Positions 16,434-25,394 are shown, counted from the stretch's first letter. The stretch is 64,000 bases of DNA from Streptomyces sp. NBC_01237 (GCF_035917275.1 NZ_CP108508.1:4278001-4342000), one strand, 5' to 3'. Program-made: numbers and translations. Notes: generated by a model not told the origin, from the sequence alone.

Positions 16434-17660
16434 ATGACCTTTCCGCAGGGCCCCGTCATCTGGGCACTTGCTGTCGTCGCACTGGTCGCTGTGGGTGCCG
16501 TGCTGCGGGCTCGCACGACCAACATCAGACTGCGCAGACACCACTCCGAACTCCAAGGAGAACGCGACACGCTGCTGCGGCAGCGCGACGAGCTCCATGT
16601 CTCGCACAACGGTCTGCTCCACCGGCACGCCTCGGAGCTCTCCGAGGTCCGCAAGGACGCCGAGGAGGAGACCAAGGCCGTCCTCAAGGCGGCGGTACGC
16701 ACCCTGCAGGGGCTCGCGGACGAGCAGCAGGTGGTCCTTGAGAAGGCCCAGCACAAGTACGGCGACGATCCCGGGATCCTCGCCGACCTGATGGCCATCG
16801 ACCACGCCAACAGCCAGTTCGGCCGCCGGGCCCAGGGCATCGCCGTGCTCTGCGGCGGCTGGCTCGGACGCCGCGAGACCGTCGCCTCCGTCTTCGACGT
16901 GGCCCGCAGCGCGCAGGGGCGCATCCGGCAGTTCGACCGGGTGCGGATCAACGGGCAGGTGAACTTCTCGGTCGTCAGCAAGGCCGTGGAGCCGGTGGCC
17001 GTGGTCCTCGCCGAGCTGCTGGCCAACGCCACCAACTACTCCGCCCCCGGTACCCCGGTGGAGATCAACATCCAGGCCGTGCCGACGGGCGTCTGCCTGA
17101 TCGTGGACGACGCCGGACTCGGCATGGGCCAGGAGGAGAAGGACCGCGCGGCGGCTCTCCTCTCGCCCCGTGCGGCCATCAGCGTCTCCAGCCTGGGTAT
17201 CCCGCCGCAGTTCGGATTCGCCGTCTCCGGCCTGCTGGCCGCCCGCTACGGGTTCAGGATCTCGGTGGACTCCGTTTCCCCCTATGGAGGCGTACGCGCG
17301 GTGGTTCTTCTGCCCGACGAGCTTCTCACCAGCGAAGTACCCCCGGCCCCCGTGGCCGCCGACCGCTACGACGCGGCCCCCTCGGACTTCTCGCGGCGCG
17401 AGGCTCCCACACCGCCGCCCACGCCACTGTTCCCGCCGGCCACGGCCCTGCCGGACCACGCCGCGCACTCCGCGGCTCCGGTCACCACCGCCGGTGGGCT
17501 GCCCAAGCGCCGCCGCAAGAGCCCCGTGTCAGCGGTGCCGTCGGCCGACGCCGGGCCGGCACGCAGCAACGAGGAGACCGCTTCGCGTCTGGGTGCGTTC
17601 CAGCGCGGAACACGGTCCGGGCGTGACATGACGACGATGGAAGGACCCGAGATCCAGTGA
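16434..17660 (+). CDS. cvnA: Conservon sensor-like ATPase CvnA
   Basis: 408-aa membrane protein with a histidine-kinase-type ATPase domain. One N-terminal membrane segment (about residues 5-23, PVIWALAVVALVAVGAVL) is followed by a coiled coil (LQGERDTLLRQRDELHVS). The HATPase fold shows an N box (LAELLANATNYSAPG) and G box (LIVDDAGLGMG). No clear phospho-acceptor H box (HExxxP) is present, as is usual for CvnA. The C-terminal ~100 residues are Pro/Ala-rich and probably disordered. The genes cvnA-B-C-D follow in order with stop/start overlaps, which is diagnostic of the Streptomyces conservons, membrane-linked G-protein-like signalling units. The start at 16434 follows GAAGTGAG; an in-frame ATG at 16413 is possible. 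Confidence 0.9.
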   Translation: MTFPQGPVIWALAVVALVAVGAVLRARTTNIRLRRHHSELQGERDTLLRQRDELHVSHNGLLHRHASELSEVRKDAEEETKAVLKAAVRTLQGLADEQQVVLEKAQHKYGDDPGILADLMAIDHANSQFGRRAQGIAVLCGGWLGRRETVASVFDVARSAQGRIRQFDRVRINGQVNFSVVSKAVEPVAVVLAELLANATNYSAPGTPVEINIQAVPTGVCLIVDDAGLGMGQEEKDRAAALLSPRAAISVSSLGIPPQFGFAVSGLLAARYGFRISVDSVSPYGGVRAVVLLPDELLTSEVPPAPVAADRYDAAPSDFSRREAPTPPPTPLFPPATALPDHAAHSAAPVTTAGGLPKRRRKSPVSAVPSADAGPARSNEETASRLGAFQRGTRSGRDMTTMEGPEIQ

Positions 17661-18061
17661 ACCCCGATCTGTCGTGGGTACTGAACGATGTGCTCCAGGT
17701 ACCCGGTGCACGCCACGCGATCCTCGTCTCCGCCGACGGCCTGTTGCTGGCCAACTCCAGTGAGATCGGCCGGGACGACGCGGAGACCGTCGCCGCGGCC
17801 ATGAGCTCCATGCAGTCGCTCAGCCGGGCCGTGGCCCCCTTCATCGGCACCCGTTCCCCCGGCCGGTGGCGGCAGACGCTCCTGGAGTACGAGGACGGCT
17901 GGATCTTCCTGATCGCCGCGGGCACCGGCGCCTACCTCGCGGCGACCGCCGCGGCCGATGTGGACATGGAAGCCATGTCCTTCCGCATGCAGCAGCAGGT
18001 CACCGCACTGGGGAAGGCGATGACCACTCCTCCCCGCCAGAACGCGGGAAGCGACGTATGA
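17657..18061 (+). CDS. cvnB: Conservon roadblock/LC7 protein CvnB
   Basis: 134-aa roadblock/LC7-domain protein, the conservon partner believed to regulate the small GTPase CvnD. Features: DLSWVLNDVLQVPGARHAILVSADGLLLANS at the N-terminus (a typical beta-strand hairpin of the fold), then DAETVAAAMSSMQSLSRAVA and the LLEYEDGWIFLIAAG strand pair. The GTG start overlaps the cvnA stop by 4 nt (GTGA), indicating translational coupling. Confidence 0.93.
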   Translation: MNPDLSWVLNDVLQVPGARHAILVSADGLLLANSSEIGRDDAETVAAAMSSMQSLSRAVAPFIGTRSPGRWRQTLLEYEDGWIFLIAAGTGAYLAATAAADVDMEAMSFRMQQQVTALGKAMTTPPRQNAGSDV

Positions 18062-18432
18062 CCGCGCCGGGCGAGGAGCAGCAGGTCAGCAGCGGGTTCG
18101 TCCGCTCCTACGTCATCACCGGCGGGCGTGGTCTGCCCGCCGCGGACGATCTCTCCCTCGTCACCCTGGTCACGCTCGCCCCCGACCGGCAGCCCCCGCC
18201 GAGCCCGAGCCCCGAGGTCCGGGCGATCTGGGAGCTGTGTTCCGGCGGCTATCTGTCGGTGGCCGAGGTGGCGGGGCACCTGGAACTGCCCGTCGGAGTG
18301 GCGCGCCTGCTGCTGAAGGATTTAGCGGAACAGGGGCATCTCCTCCGCCGCAAAGCCCCGCCGCCGGCCCAACTCGTTGACAGGAAGATCCTCGAAGAGG
18401 TGTTGCATGGACTCCAGGTCCGGTTCGGCTGA
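18058..18432 (+). CDS. cvnC: Conservon DUF742 protein CvnC
   Basis: 124-aa DUF742 protein. It has the family's opening FVRSYVITGGRG, the central VRAIWELCSGGYLSVAEVAGHL and the winged-helix-like stretch VGVARLLLKDLAEQGHLL, ending with a helical ILEEVLHGLQVRFG. The fold resembles a small helix-turn-helix, and the protein is thought to act in the CvnA-D membrane complex; a DNA role is not shown. The ATG overlaps the cvnB stop by 4 nt. Confidence 0.92.
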   Translation: MTAPGEEQQVSSGFVRSYVITGGRGLPAADDLSLVTLVTLAPDRQPPPSPSPEVRAIWELCSGGYLSVAEVAGHLELPVGVARLLLKDLAEQGHLLRRKAPPPAQLVDRKILEEVLHGLQVRFG

Positions 18433-18997
18433 GAGCATCTATGTGCCGGACGCGGTGCAGCGTGCGGCGAAGATCCTCGTCGTCGGGCACTTCGCCGTGG
18501 GCAAGACGACGCTCATCGGCACCCTCTCCGAGATCACCCCGCTGCGCACCGAGGAGCGGATGACGCAGGCCGGGGCGCACATCGACGATCTCCGGGGCGC
18601 GCCCGACAAGAAGACCACCACGGTCGCGCTGGACTTCGGCCGGCTGACGCTGAGCGACGAGCTGGTGCTGTACCTGTTCGGCACGCCCGGCCAGCAGCGC
18701 TTCGTCGAACTGTGGGAGGACATGGCGCGGGGCTCGCTCGGCGCACTCCTCCTCGTCGACCCGGCCCGGCTCGCCGACACCTTCCCCGTCATCGACCTGG
18801 TCGAGACGTACGGCCTGGAGTACGCGGTCGCGGTCAACAGCTTCGACGCGCAATCCCAGCACGCCGAGGAGGAGCTGCGCGAGGCTCTCGATCTGCTGCC
18901 CGACACCCCGGTCGTGTACTGCGACGCCCGGGACCAGAGATCGTCGGCCCAGGCACTGATCACCCTCGTACAGCACCTTCTCGCGCACGTGGCCTGA
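18407..18997 (+). CDS. cvnD: Conservon small GTPase CvnD
   Basis: 196-aa Ras-like GTPase of the MglA/CvnD group. P-loop GHFAVGKTT (about residues 26-34), switch region TTTVALDFGRL, G3 region LFGTPGQQRF and a G4 position reading NSFD instead of NKxD, a variation typical of this group. The C-terminus matches the CDARDQRSSAQALITLV helix of CvnD proteins. The ATG at 18407 lies inside the end of cvnC (26-nt overlap) with GAGG 6 nt upstream, so the shorter N-terminus is preferred. Confidence 0.93.
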   Translation: MDSRSGSAESIYVPDAVQRAAKILVVGHFAVGKTTLIGTLSEITPLRTEERMTQAGAHIDDLRGAPDKKTTTVALDFGRLTLSDELVLYLFGTPGQQRFVELWEDMARGSLGALLLVDPARLADTFPVIDLVETYGLEYAVAVNSFDAQSQHAEEELREALDLLPDTPVVYCDARDQRSSAQALITLVQHLLAHVA

Positions 18998-19057
18998 CCC
19001 CCGTTCCCCCGAAGCCCGGGGCTCCCGGAGCCCCGCGATCACACCGAGGAATCACAC

Positions 19058-20467
19058 ATGGACTCTCAGCCGGGAGCCACCCCGTACAGCGCCCCCGCTG
19101 GGTGCCCGATGCACGAGGAACGCCAGACCTCCCTCTACGGGCCGGAGTTCGCGTCCGATCCGCACCGTGTGTACGACGCGTTCCGGGCGAACGGGCCCGC
19201 CTCGCCGATCGAGCTGGCCCCCGGGGTGGAGGCCACGCTCGTCGTGCAGCACGAGGCCGCGCTCCGGGTCCTGCAGAACCCGGCCCTCTTCGCCCGCGAC
19301 TCGCGCCGGTGGACCGCGCTGCGGGAGGGCCGCGTACCGCTCGACTCGCCGGTGCTGCCGATGATGGCCTACCGGCCCAACTGCCTGTTCACGGACGGCG
19401 CCGAGCATCTGCGGCTGCGCAAGGCCGTGACCGAGAGCCTGGGGCGTCTCAACTTCAGCCGGCTGAGCCGCGATGTCGAGCGCATCGGTGACTACCTCAT
19501 CGACCAGTTCATCGAGCGCGGCAGCGCCGACCTGCTGGGCGAGTACGCCAAGCTGCTGCCGCTGCTGCTGTTCAACCAGCTCTTCGGCTGCCCCGGCGAC
19601 ATCGGCGACCGGCTGACCCGCAGCATGTCCGCCATCTTCGACGGCGAGGACGTCCTGCGCGCCAACGACGAGCTGACGGAATGCCTGATGGAACTCGTCG
19701 CGCTCAAGCGCCGCCAGCCCGGCGAGGACATCACCTCCTGGCTCATCCAGCACCCGGCGGGCCTGCGCGACGAGGAGCTGAAGGACCAGCTCGTCATGCT
19801 GATGGGCGCGGGTGTCGAGCCGGAGCGCAATCTGATCGCCAACGCGCTGCTGCTCCTGCTGTCCGGTGACACTCCGGGCCCCGGCTCGGAGCGGCGGGGT
19901 TCCGGGATGCTGGTCGAGGACGCGCTGGACGATGTGCTGTGGAACAACCCGCCGATCGCCAACTACGCGACGCACTACCCGGTCCAGGACATCGAACTGG
20001 ACGGTGTGACGCTGAAGGCGGGCACCCCCGTCCTGATCAGTTTCGCCGCCGCGAACAGCGACCCCGCGCTCACCGACGCGCGCCAGACCCTGAGCAAGGG
20101 CGCCCACCTGGCCTGGGGCGCGGGTCCCCACGTCTGCCCGGCCAAGTCGCCCGCCCAGCTGATCGCCCTCACCGCCATCGAGAAGATCCTCAACACCGTG
20201 CCGGACCTCGCTCTGGCCGTGCACCCCTCGGGCGTCGAATGGCGGCCGGGACCGTTCCACCGGGCCCTGGTCGCGCTGCCGGTGCGCTTCAGCCCGACTC
20301 CCGCGCGCGGCAGCGGCACGGCGGTTCGCACGCCGGCGACGCCGACGGCGCAACCGGCCGGGCAGGCTTCCCCCGCCCCCGCCGCCACCCCGCACCATCA
20401 CGCCGCGCACGCGCAGAAGAAGTCGAAGGGATGGTGGAGTTCCTTCCTCGACGTCTTCCGCGTGTGA
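19058..20467 (+). CDS. cvnE: Conservon cytochrome P450 CvnE, CYP157-like, lacking ExxR
   Basis: 469-aa P450. The heme loop LAWGAGPHVCPAKSP keeps the Cys ligand. Two otherwise near-universal motifs are altered. The I helix reads MLMGAGVEPERN, with no AGxxTT. The K-helix reads EDALDDVLWNNPP, so ExxR is replaced by DxxW. Loss of ExxR is the known peculiarity of the CYP157 family, which occurs in Streptomyces conservons. The P450 fold is otherwise complete. A Pro/Ala/His-rich tail of about 65 residues ends in GWWSSFLDVFRV, an amphipathic motif that may bind membrane. It lies 60 nt behind cvnD and is probably co-transcribed. Whether it is catalytic is open. Confidence 0.9.
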   Translation: MDSQPGATPYSAPAGCPMHEERQTSLYGPEFASDPHRVYDAFRANGPASPIELAPGVEATLVVQHEAALRVLQNPALFARDSRRWTALREGRVPLDSPVLPMMAYRPNCLFTDGAEHLRLRKAVTESLGRLNFSRLSRDVERIGDYLIDQFIERGSADLLGEYAKLLPLLLFNQLFGCPGDIGDRLTRSMSAIFDGEDVLRANDELTECLMELVALKRRQPGEDITSWLIQHPAGLRDEELKDQLVMLMGAGVEPERNLIANALLLLLSGDTPGPGSERRGSGMLVEDALDDVLWNNPPIANYATHYPVQDIELDGVTLKAGTPVLISFAAANSDPALTDARQTLSKGAHLAWGAGPHVCPAKSPAQLIALTAIEKILNTVPDLALAVHPSGVEWRPGPFHRALVALPVRFSPTPARGSGTAVRTPATPTAQPAGQASPAPAATPHHHAAHAQKKSKGWWSSFLDVFRV

Positions 20468-20489
20468 GTGCGGAAAGGGCCGACGGGTG

Positions 20490-20511
20490 TCCTCCGGAAT
20501 GTTCCGGAGGA
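20490..20511 (+). terminator. Hairpin after cvnE, first of two
   Basis: Perfect 10-bp stem TCCTCCGGAA / TTCCGGAGGA with a 2-nt loop, 23 nt past the cvnE stop. No T tract. Confidence 0.55.
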
Positions 20512-20522
20512 ATACCGATGGT

Positions 20523-20548
20523 GACTCCGCGTATACGCACGCGGAGTC
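20523..20548 (+). terminator. Hairpin after cvnE, second of two
   Basis: Perfect 10-bp stem GACTCCGCGT / ACGCGGAGTC with loop ATACGC. Together with the stem at 20490 it forms a tandem terminator typical of streptomycete operons that lack T tracts. Confidence 0.6.
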
Positions 20549-20783
20549 CCCGTACCGGTGAAAACCCGTAGCAGGACCCCGGCGGGTGCGCAGATGAGTC
20601 CGGGGGTACGCGAATGAGTGCGGACGCCGCTCACCAAGTGATTCCGCATATGCCCATTCGCCTATGACAAAGGGCATTCACGACTTTTGCATGTGACGGG
20701 GGCAACAGAGATCGACGCTTGGCGGCGATATGCGGAGGGGTAGGTTCTGGCGGTAACCCGGAGCCTAGGTCAAGGAACTCTGC

Positions 20784-22040
20784 GTGAGCACTGTGAGTGG
20801 CATAGCCACGCCGCCTGTCGACCGTCGCGCCCTGATCTCGCTCCTCCGCCGCCTGAACTCCCCGGAAGGACAGGCGGACCCCTACCCGCTCCTGGGTGAA
20901 CTGAGGGCCATGGGGGATGTCGTACGCGCTCCGTGGAACGGCTACTTCGTCACCGGTTTCGACGCGTGCAACGAGGTGCTGCGCGGCCGGAACTGGCTGA
21001 CGCCCGACTTCGCGTGGCAGGAACGCCAGGACGGCACCGGGCGCTGGGACGCCATCGCCACGCGGGAGATGACCAAGACCCTCTCCCGCCTCAACGCCCC
21101 CGCGCACACCTGCCAGCGCCGCACCCTCGGCAACCTTTTCGACCGTTCGACCATCGACCGGCTGACCCCGGTCGTCGAGGAGCACGTCGGCCGCCTGCTG
21201 GACGAACTGGCGGACAAGCTCCGGTGGGGCGAGGCCGACCTCGTCAGCACCGTCAGCGAACAGCTCCCGATCAGCACCATCGGCTCCTGGCTGGGCATCC
21301 CGCCCGAGGACCACCCCCACATCCTGGAGATCACCCACAACCAGGTGCACGCCCAGGAACTGCTGCCCACCAAGAGCCAGCTCGCCGTGTCCGCCGAGGC
21401 GACCGTGCGGCTGCGGGCGTACTTCACCGACCTGGTCGCGCGACGCCGCGCCGCACCCGCCGATGACGTGCTGACCGGCTGGATCCACACCTGGGACGGG
21501 CTCGAACCCGACCGGGAGGCGGCGGACGAGATCCTCTACCGCCTCACCATGTTCGTCACGATCGCCTCGCTGGAGACCACCGCGACGCTGCTGTCCGCCA
21601 TGGTGAACCTGCTGCTCGGCGAACCCGGCCGCTGGACCTGGCTCAGGGAGCACCCCGAACACATCGACTCCGCGGTGGACGAGGTCCTGCGGTACGACCC
21701 GCCCATACACATCAACAGCCGGGTCGCCGCCGAGGACACCGTTCTGGCCGGGGTCCCGATCGCGAAGGACAGCATGGTCCACGTCATGTACGGGGCCGCC
21801 AACCACGACCCCCGGCGCAACGAGAACCCGGACGCCTTCGACGTCCTGCGGGGCGGCAGCCACCTCACCTTCGGCGGCGGCGTGCACTACTGCCTGGGCG
21901 CGGCCCTCGCCCGCCTGGAAGCCCGTACGCTCCTGACCGCTCTCCTGGAGCGCTTCCCGGCTCTGCGCGTCTGCGCGCCGCCCAGTTACGCGTCCCGGAT
22001 GGTCTTCCGGCGCGTGACCTCGATGGGCGTGGCGATATGA
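20784..22040 (+). CDS. Cytochrome P450 with intact ExxR
   Basis: 418-aa soluble bacterial P450. The heme-binding loop is LTFGGGVHYCLGAALARLE, the K-helix ExxR is in VDEVLRYDPP, and the I helix shows IASLETTATLL with the conserved Thr pair. Unlike the upstream CYP157-like protein it has every canonical element and should be catalytic. The GTG start has AAGGA 7 nt upstream. Its stop overlaps the start of the enoyl-CoA hydratase gene (ATGA), so the two products are likely made together and may act on the same acyl or polyketide-like substrate. Pairs of a CYP157 and a second P450 are known in Streptomyces conservon regions. No ferredoxin gene lies next to it. Confidence 0.92.
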   Translation: MSTVSGIATPPVDRRALISLLRRLNSPEGQADPYPLLGELRAMGDVVRAPWNGYFVTGFDACNEVLRGRNWLTPDFAWQERQDGTGRWDAIATREMTKTLSRLNAPAHTCQRRTLGNLFDRSTIDRLTPVVEEHVGRLLDELADKLRWGEADLVSTVSEQLPISTIGSWLGIPPEDHPHILEITHNQVHAQELLPTKSQLAVSAEATVRLRAYFTDLVARRRAAPADDVLTGWIHTWDGLEPDREAADEILYRLTMFVTIASLETTATLLSAMVNLLLGEPGRWTWLREHPEHIDSAVDEVLRYDPPIHINSRVAAEDTVLAGVPIAKDSMVHVMYGAANHDPRRNENPDAFDVLRGGSHLTFGGGVHYCLGAALARLEARTLLTALLERFPALRVCAPPSYASRMVFRRVTSMGVAI

Positions 22041-22852
22041 AGCTCTCCCTGCCCGACTTCCTGACCCCCTACGGCCGGCCCGGCACGGTACGCACCGTTC
22101 GCGAGGGCCCCGTCCTGCACATGGAGCTGAACAGCCCCGCCACGGGCAACGCGGTCACCGAGGCGATGCTGGACGATCTGCTGGACGTCCTGGCCGTACC
22201 GGACCCCGAGGTCCGGGTGCTGGTGCTGAGCGGTGCCGGGGACGACTTCTGCCTCGGCGGCGACCGGAACGAGTTCGCCGACTGGCTGGAGGAGGACCCG
22301 ACCGGGCGGGGCATCCGGCTCGCCGGTGACAAGGCCCGCCGGGTCTGCGAGGCGATCTCCGGCAACCGGGCCGTCACCATCGCCCGGATACAGGGCAAGG
22401 CCATCGGCGCCGGGCTGGCGCTCGCCCTCGCCTGCGACCTGCGGGTCGGGGCCGACACCGCCGGATTCCGGCTGCCGGAGCTGGCACTCGGGCTGCCCAC
22501 CGCCTGGGGCGGGGTGCTGCCGCGCCTGATCCACGAGGTCGGCGCCGCCCGCGCACGCGAACTCATCCTCACCGGGCGGGCCTTCGACGCCGCCGAGGCG
22601 CACGGTCTGTCGATCCTGCAACGCGTCGTGCCCGAGGACGCCCTGGACGAAGCCGTCTCCGCCTGGGCCAGACCCGTCGTCCGCCGCCCCGAGGCCGCCC
22701 TGCGCGTCACCAAGGCCCTGCTCAGCTCCTACGCCTCCGCGACCCGCCTGGCCGACCCGTCCTTCCTCGACGCGGAACTCATGGCCTCCGTGGCCGCCGC
22801 GACCCGGCGGACCCGCGACAGCGGGGAGTCCGGTGCGGTGCGGGTCCCCTGA
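22037..22852 (+). CDS. Enoyl-CoA hydratase/isomerase family protein
   Basis: 271-aa crotonase-fold protein. Oxyanion-hole elements are present: SGAGDDFCLGGDR (about residues 67-79) and IQGKAIGAGLALALACDLRV (about 117-136), followed by FRLPELALGLPTAWGG. The catalytic Glu positions of classical hydratases read PELALG (E retained) and TAWGG in place of the second Glu region, so the exact reaction (hydration, isomerisation or other) is uncertain. It is translationally coupled to the upstream P450 by an ATGA overlap. Confidence 0.9.
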   Translation: MKLSLPDFLTPYGRPGTVRTVREGPVLHMELNSPATGNAVTEAMLDDLLDVLAVPDPEVRVLVLSGAGDDFCLGGDRNEFADWLEEDPTGRGIRLAGDKARRVCEAISGNRAVTIARIQGKAIGAGLALALACDLRVGADTAGFRLPELALGLPTAWGGVLPRLIHEVGAARARELILTGRAFDAAEAHGLSILQRVVPEDALDEAVSAWARPVVRRPEAALRVTKALLSSYASATRLADPSFLDAELMASVAAATRRTRDSGESGAVRVP

Positions 22853-22975
22853 AGCGGGCCGGCGGTGGGGTCCGACTTGCGCAACGGCCGCTGACGGGGT
22901 TGCGTCGAGGTGGGGACGCGGTCGTACGCCGTACGTACGTGGTCTCCCCCGCTCCCCGCTGGAGGTGGAACCGCC

Positions 22976-24337
22976 GTGCTGTTCACCGACCGCACGGATG
23001 CCGGACTCCGGCTCGCTCGGGCGCTCCAGCAGCTGGAAGGCGAACACCCCGTCGTCCTGGGCCTGCCCCGCGGCGGGGTCCCGGTGGCCTTCGAGGTGGC
23101 GCGGGCACTCGGTGCGCCGCTCGATGTGATCGTCGTCCGCAAGCTCGGCGTCCCGTACCACCGGGAGCTGGGTTTCGGCGCCATCGGCGAAGGCGGCGTA
23201 CGGGTCATCAGTGAGGAGATCGTGCGCCGCGGCGGCGTCACGGAGGAGGACGCCGCCGCGGTCGAGCGCGCCGAGGAGGCGGAGCTGCTGCGGCGGGCGG
23301 GCAGGTTCCGCGCGGACCGGCCGCGGCAGGACCTGGACGGCCGGACGGTCCTCGTGGTGGACGACGGGATCGCGACCGGTGCCACCGCCGAGGCCGCGTG
23401 CGCGGTCGTACGGGCGCAGGGCGCGGCCCGCGTCGTGCTGGCCGTCCCCGTGGCACCACCGGACGCGGTGGCCCGGCTGCGCACCGGGGCCGACGAGGTG
23501 GTGTGTCTCGCCACGCCGCACCCGTTCTCCTCGGTCGGCGAGTGGTACCGGGACTTCTCCCAGACCTCCGACGAGGAGGTCGTCGCCCTGCTGGCACGGG
23601 CTGCGGACGGCCCCGGACACCCCCGGCCCGCCAGGAACGGAGAACTCCGGCTGGACTTGAGCGGTGCGGGCGGTGCGGGCGGTGCGGCTAGTGAGGGCGG
23701 TACGGGAGGCGGTGCGGGCGGCCTGGTGGTGGTCGGGGATCTCGTCCTGCCGGAGGGCGCCGAGGCGGTCGTGGTGTTCGCCCACGGCTCGGGCAGCAGC
23801 CGCCACAGCCCTCGCAACCGGTCCGTCGCGGCGGCCCTGAACGGGGCGGGCCTGGGCACCCTCCTCTTCGACCTGCTCACCCCCGCCGAGGAGGCCGGCC
23901 GCGGACACGTCTTCGACATCGGGACCCTGGCCGGGCGCCTGGCCGGGGCCACCCGCCTGCTGCGCGAGCGCGTACCGCTCCCGATCGGCTACTTCGGGGC
24001 GAGCACCGGGGCCGCGGCGGCGCTGCGGGCCGCCGCGGCCGCCGACGCGGACATCGGCGCGGTGGTCTCGCGCGGCGGCCGGCCCGACCTGGCCGGGCCG
24101 CGGCTCGGCGGCGTACGCGCGCCCACGCTCCTGATCGTGGGCGGCCACGACACGACGGTGCTGGCCCTCAACCGGCGGGCCGCAGCGGAGCTGACGTGCG
24201 AGAACCGGCTGGAGATCGTCCCCGGCGCGACCCATCTCTTCGAGGAACCGGGTGCGCTGGACACGGTCGCGGAGCTGGCGCGGGACTGGTTCACCGCGCA
24301 TCTGCCGGCGGGGCCGGGGAGCGGTACCGGGGACTGA
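22976..24337 (+). CDS. Phosphoribosyltransferase fused to alpha/beta-hydrolase
   Basis: 453-aa two-domain protein. Residues 1 to about 215 form a type I phosphoribosyltransferase-like domain with VVLGLPRGGVPVAFEVA near the start and the PRPP loop VLVVDDGIATGATA. A Gly/Ala-rich linker (about 225-245) leads to an alpha/beta-hydrolase of the dienelactone-hydrolase type (about 245-440): VVVFAHGSGSSRHSPRN, the nucleophile elbow GASTGAAAAL, the acid in LIVGGHDTTV and the His in PGATHLFEE. The GTG start follows GGAGG. This fusion is seen in actinobacteria, but I know no experimentally defined reaction. Fusion implies that the two activities act on linked substrates. Confidence 0.88.
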   Translation: MLFTDRTDAGLRLARALQQLEGEHPVVLGLPRGGVPVAFEVARALGAPLDVIVVRKLGVPYHRELGFGAIGEGGVRVISEEIVRRGGVTEEDAAAVERAEEAELLRRAGRFRADRPRQDLDGRTVLVVDDGIATGATAEAACAVVRAQGAARVVLAVPVAPPDAVARLRTGADEVVCLATPHPFSSVGEWYRDFSQTSDEEVVALLARAADGPGHPRPARNGELRLDLSGAGGAGGAASEGGTGGGAGGLVVVGDLVLPEGAEAVVVFAHGSGSSRHSPRNRSVAAALNGAGLGTLLFDLLTPAEEAGRGHVFDIGTLAGRLAGATRLLRERVPLPIGYFGASTGAAAALRAAAAADADIGAVVSRGGRPDLAGPRLGGVRAPTLLIVGGHDTTVLALNRRAAAELTCENRLEIVPGATHLFEEPGALDTVAELARDWFTAHLPAGPGSGTGD

Positions 24338-24458
24338 CGTGGACCGTGCGGGCCGGTATCGGCAGCGGTCCCCACCGTCGCGCGACGCGCGGACCCCCGG
24401 TGCACACTCGTAGAACGAGGCCCCATCCGCCTCTCGCGATCATTGCGAGGTCACCCAC

Positions 24459-25394
24459 GTGCTCGACGTGCCGTGGTGGCTGTGGGGGGCGTTCGCGGCG
24501 ACCGTGATCGTGTCGCTGGTGATCGACCTCCTGGCGCACCGGACAGCTCATGTCATCGGCTTCAAGGAAGCAGCCCTCTGGAGCGGGGTGTGGGTGAGCC
24601 TCGCGCTCGCGTTCGGCGCGGTCGTCCTCCTCGTCCTCGGACCGAGGGCGGGAACGGAGTACGCCACCGCCTGGCTGCTGGAGAAGAGCCTGTCGGTCGA
24701 CAACCTTTTCGTCTTCGCCCTGATCTTCGCCTATTTCAAGGTGCCCCGCGCCTATCAGCACCGCGTCCTTTTCTTCGGCGTGTTCGGCGCACTCGTTTTT
24801 CGCGGGATATTCCTGTCCCTCGGTGTCGCGGTCGTCGGCCGATTCACCGCCGTGCTGTTCGTCTTCGCCGCCATCCTTTTCTACAGCACCTATAAAATCC
24901 TCAGGGGTGAAGAGGAAACCTTCGACCCGGGCAGGAGTTTCGCCGTGCGCCTGCTGCGCAGAGCGATTCCCGTCCGGGACGACTACGCCGGTGCGAAGTT
25001 CACCGTCAGGGAGGCCGGCAGGCGCGTCGGCACCCCGCTGCTCGCGGTCGTCGCCGCGATCGAGGCGGCCGACCTGGTCTTCGCCGTCGACAGCGTGCCG
25101 GCGGTGCTCGCGGTCAGCGACGACACCTTCGTCGTCTACACCAGCAACGCCTTCGCCATCCTGGGGCTCCGGGCCCTGTACTTCCTGCTCGCGGGCCTGC
25201 TGGACCGGTTCCGCTACCTGAGCCGGGGGCTCGGCGTCATCCTCGCCCTCATCGGCGTCAAGCTGATCCTCCAGGCGTCCCACAAGATGATCGATGAATC
25301 CATCCCGGAAATCCCGTCGCTGTTGAGCCTGGCGGTCATCGTCGTGGTCCTCACGGTTTCGGTCGTGGCGAGTCTGCGTCACCCCCAGAAATAG
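24459..25394 (+). CDS. TerC-family integral membrane protein
   Basis: 311-aa protein with about seven to nine membrane segments. Both conserved acidic TerC motifs are visible: WLLEKSLSVDNLFVFALI (about residues 71-88) and AAIEAADLVFAVDSVPAVLAV (about 205-225), the likely metal sites. TerC/Alx proteins act in metal (Mn) export or tellurite-linked stress, often on secreted metalloproteins. No ter operon is adjacent; a TerB gene lies 30 kb away. GTG start with GAGG 8 nt upstream. No yybP-ykoY-like riboswitch was recognised in the 120-nt leader. Confidence 0.93.
   Translation: MLDVPWWLWGAFAATVIVSLVIDLLAHRTAHVIGFKEAALWSGVWVSLALAFGAVVLLVLGPRAGTEYATAWLLEKSLSVDNLFVFALIFAYFKVPRAYQHRVLFFGVFGALVFRGIFLSLGVAVVGRFTAVLFVFAAILFYSTYKILRGEEETFDPGRSFAVRLLRRAIPVRDDYAGAKFTVREAGRRVGTPLLAVVAAIEAADLVFAVDSVPAVLAVSDDTFVVYTSNAFAILGLRALYFLLAGLLDRFRYLSRGLGVILALIGVKLILQASHKMIDESIPEIPSLLSLAVIVVVLTVSVVASLRHPQK

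Larger units (their letters stand above)
20468..20783. other. 316-nt interval with two tandem hairpins
   Basis: No gene is supported. Two stem-loops near the left end (20490-20511 and 20523-20548) probably terminate the conservon transcript. The right part is less GC-rich, with CCTATGACAAAGG and TTTTGCATG, and should hold the promoter for the second P450 gene. I cannot place its boxes with confidence. Confidence 0.5.
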
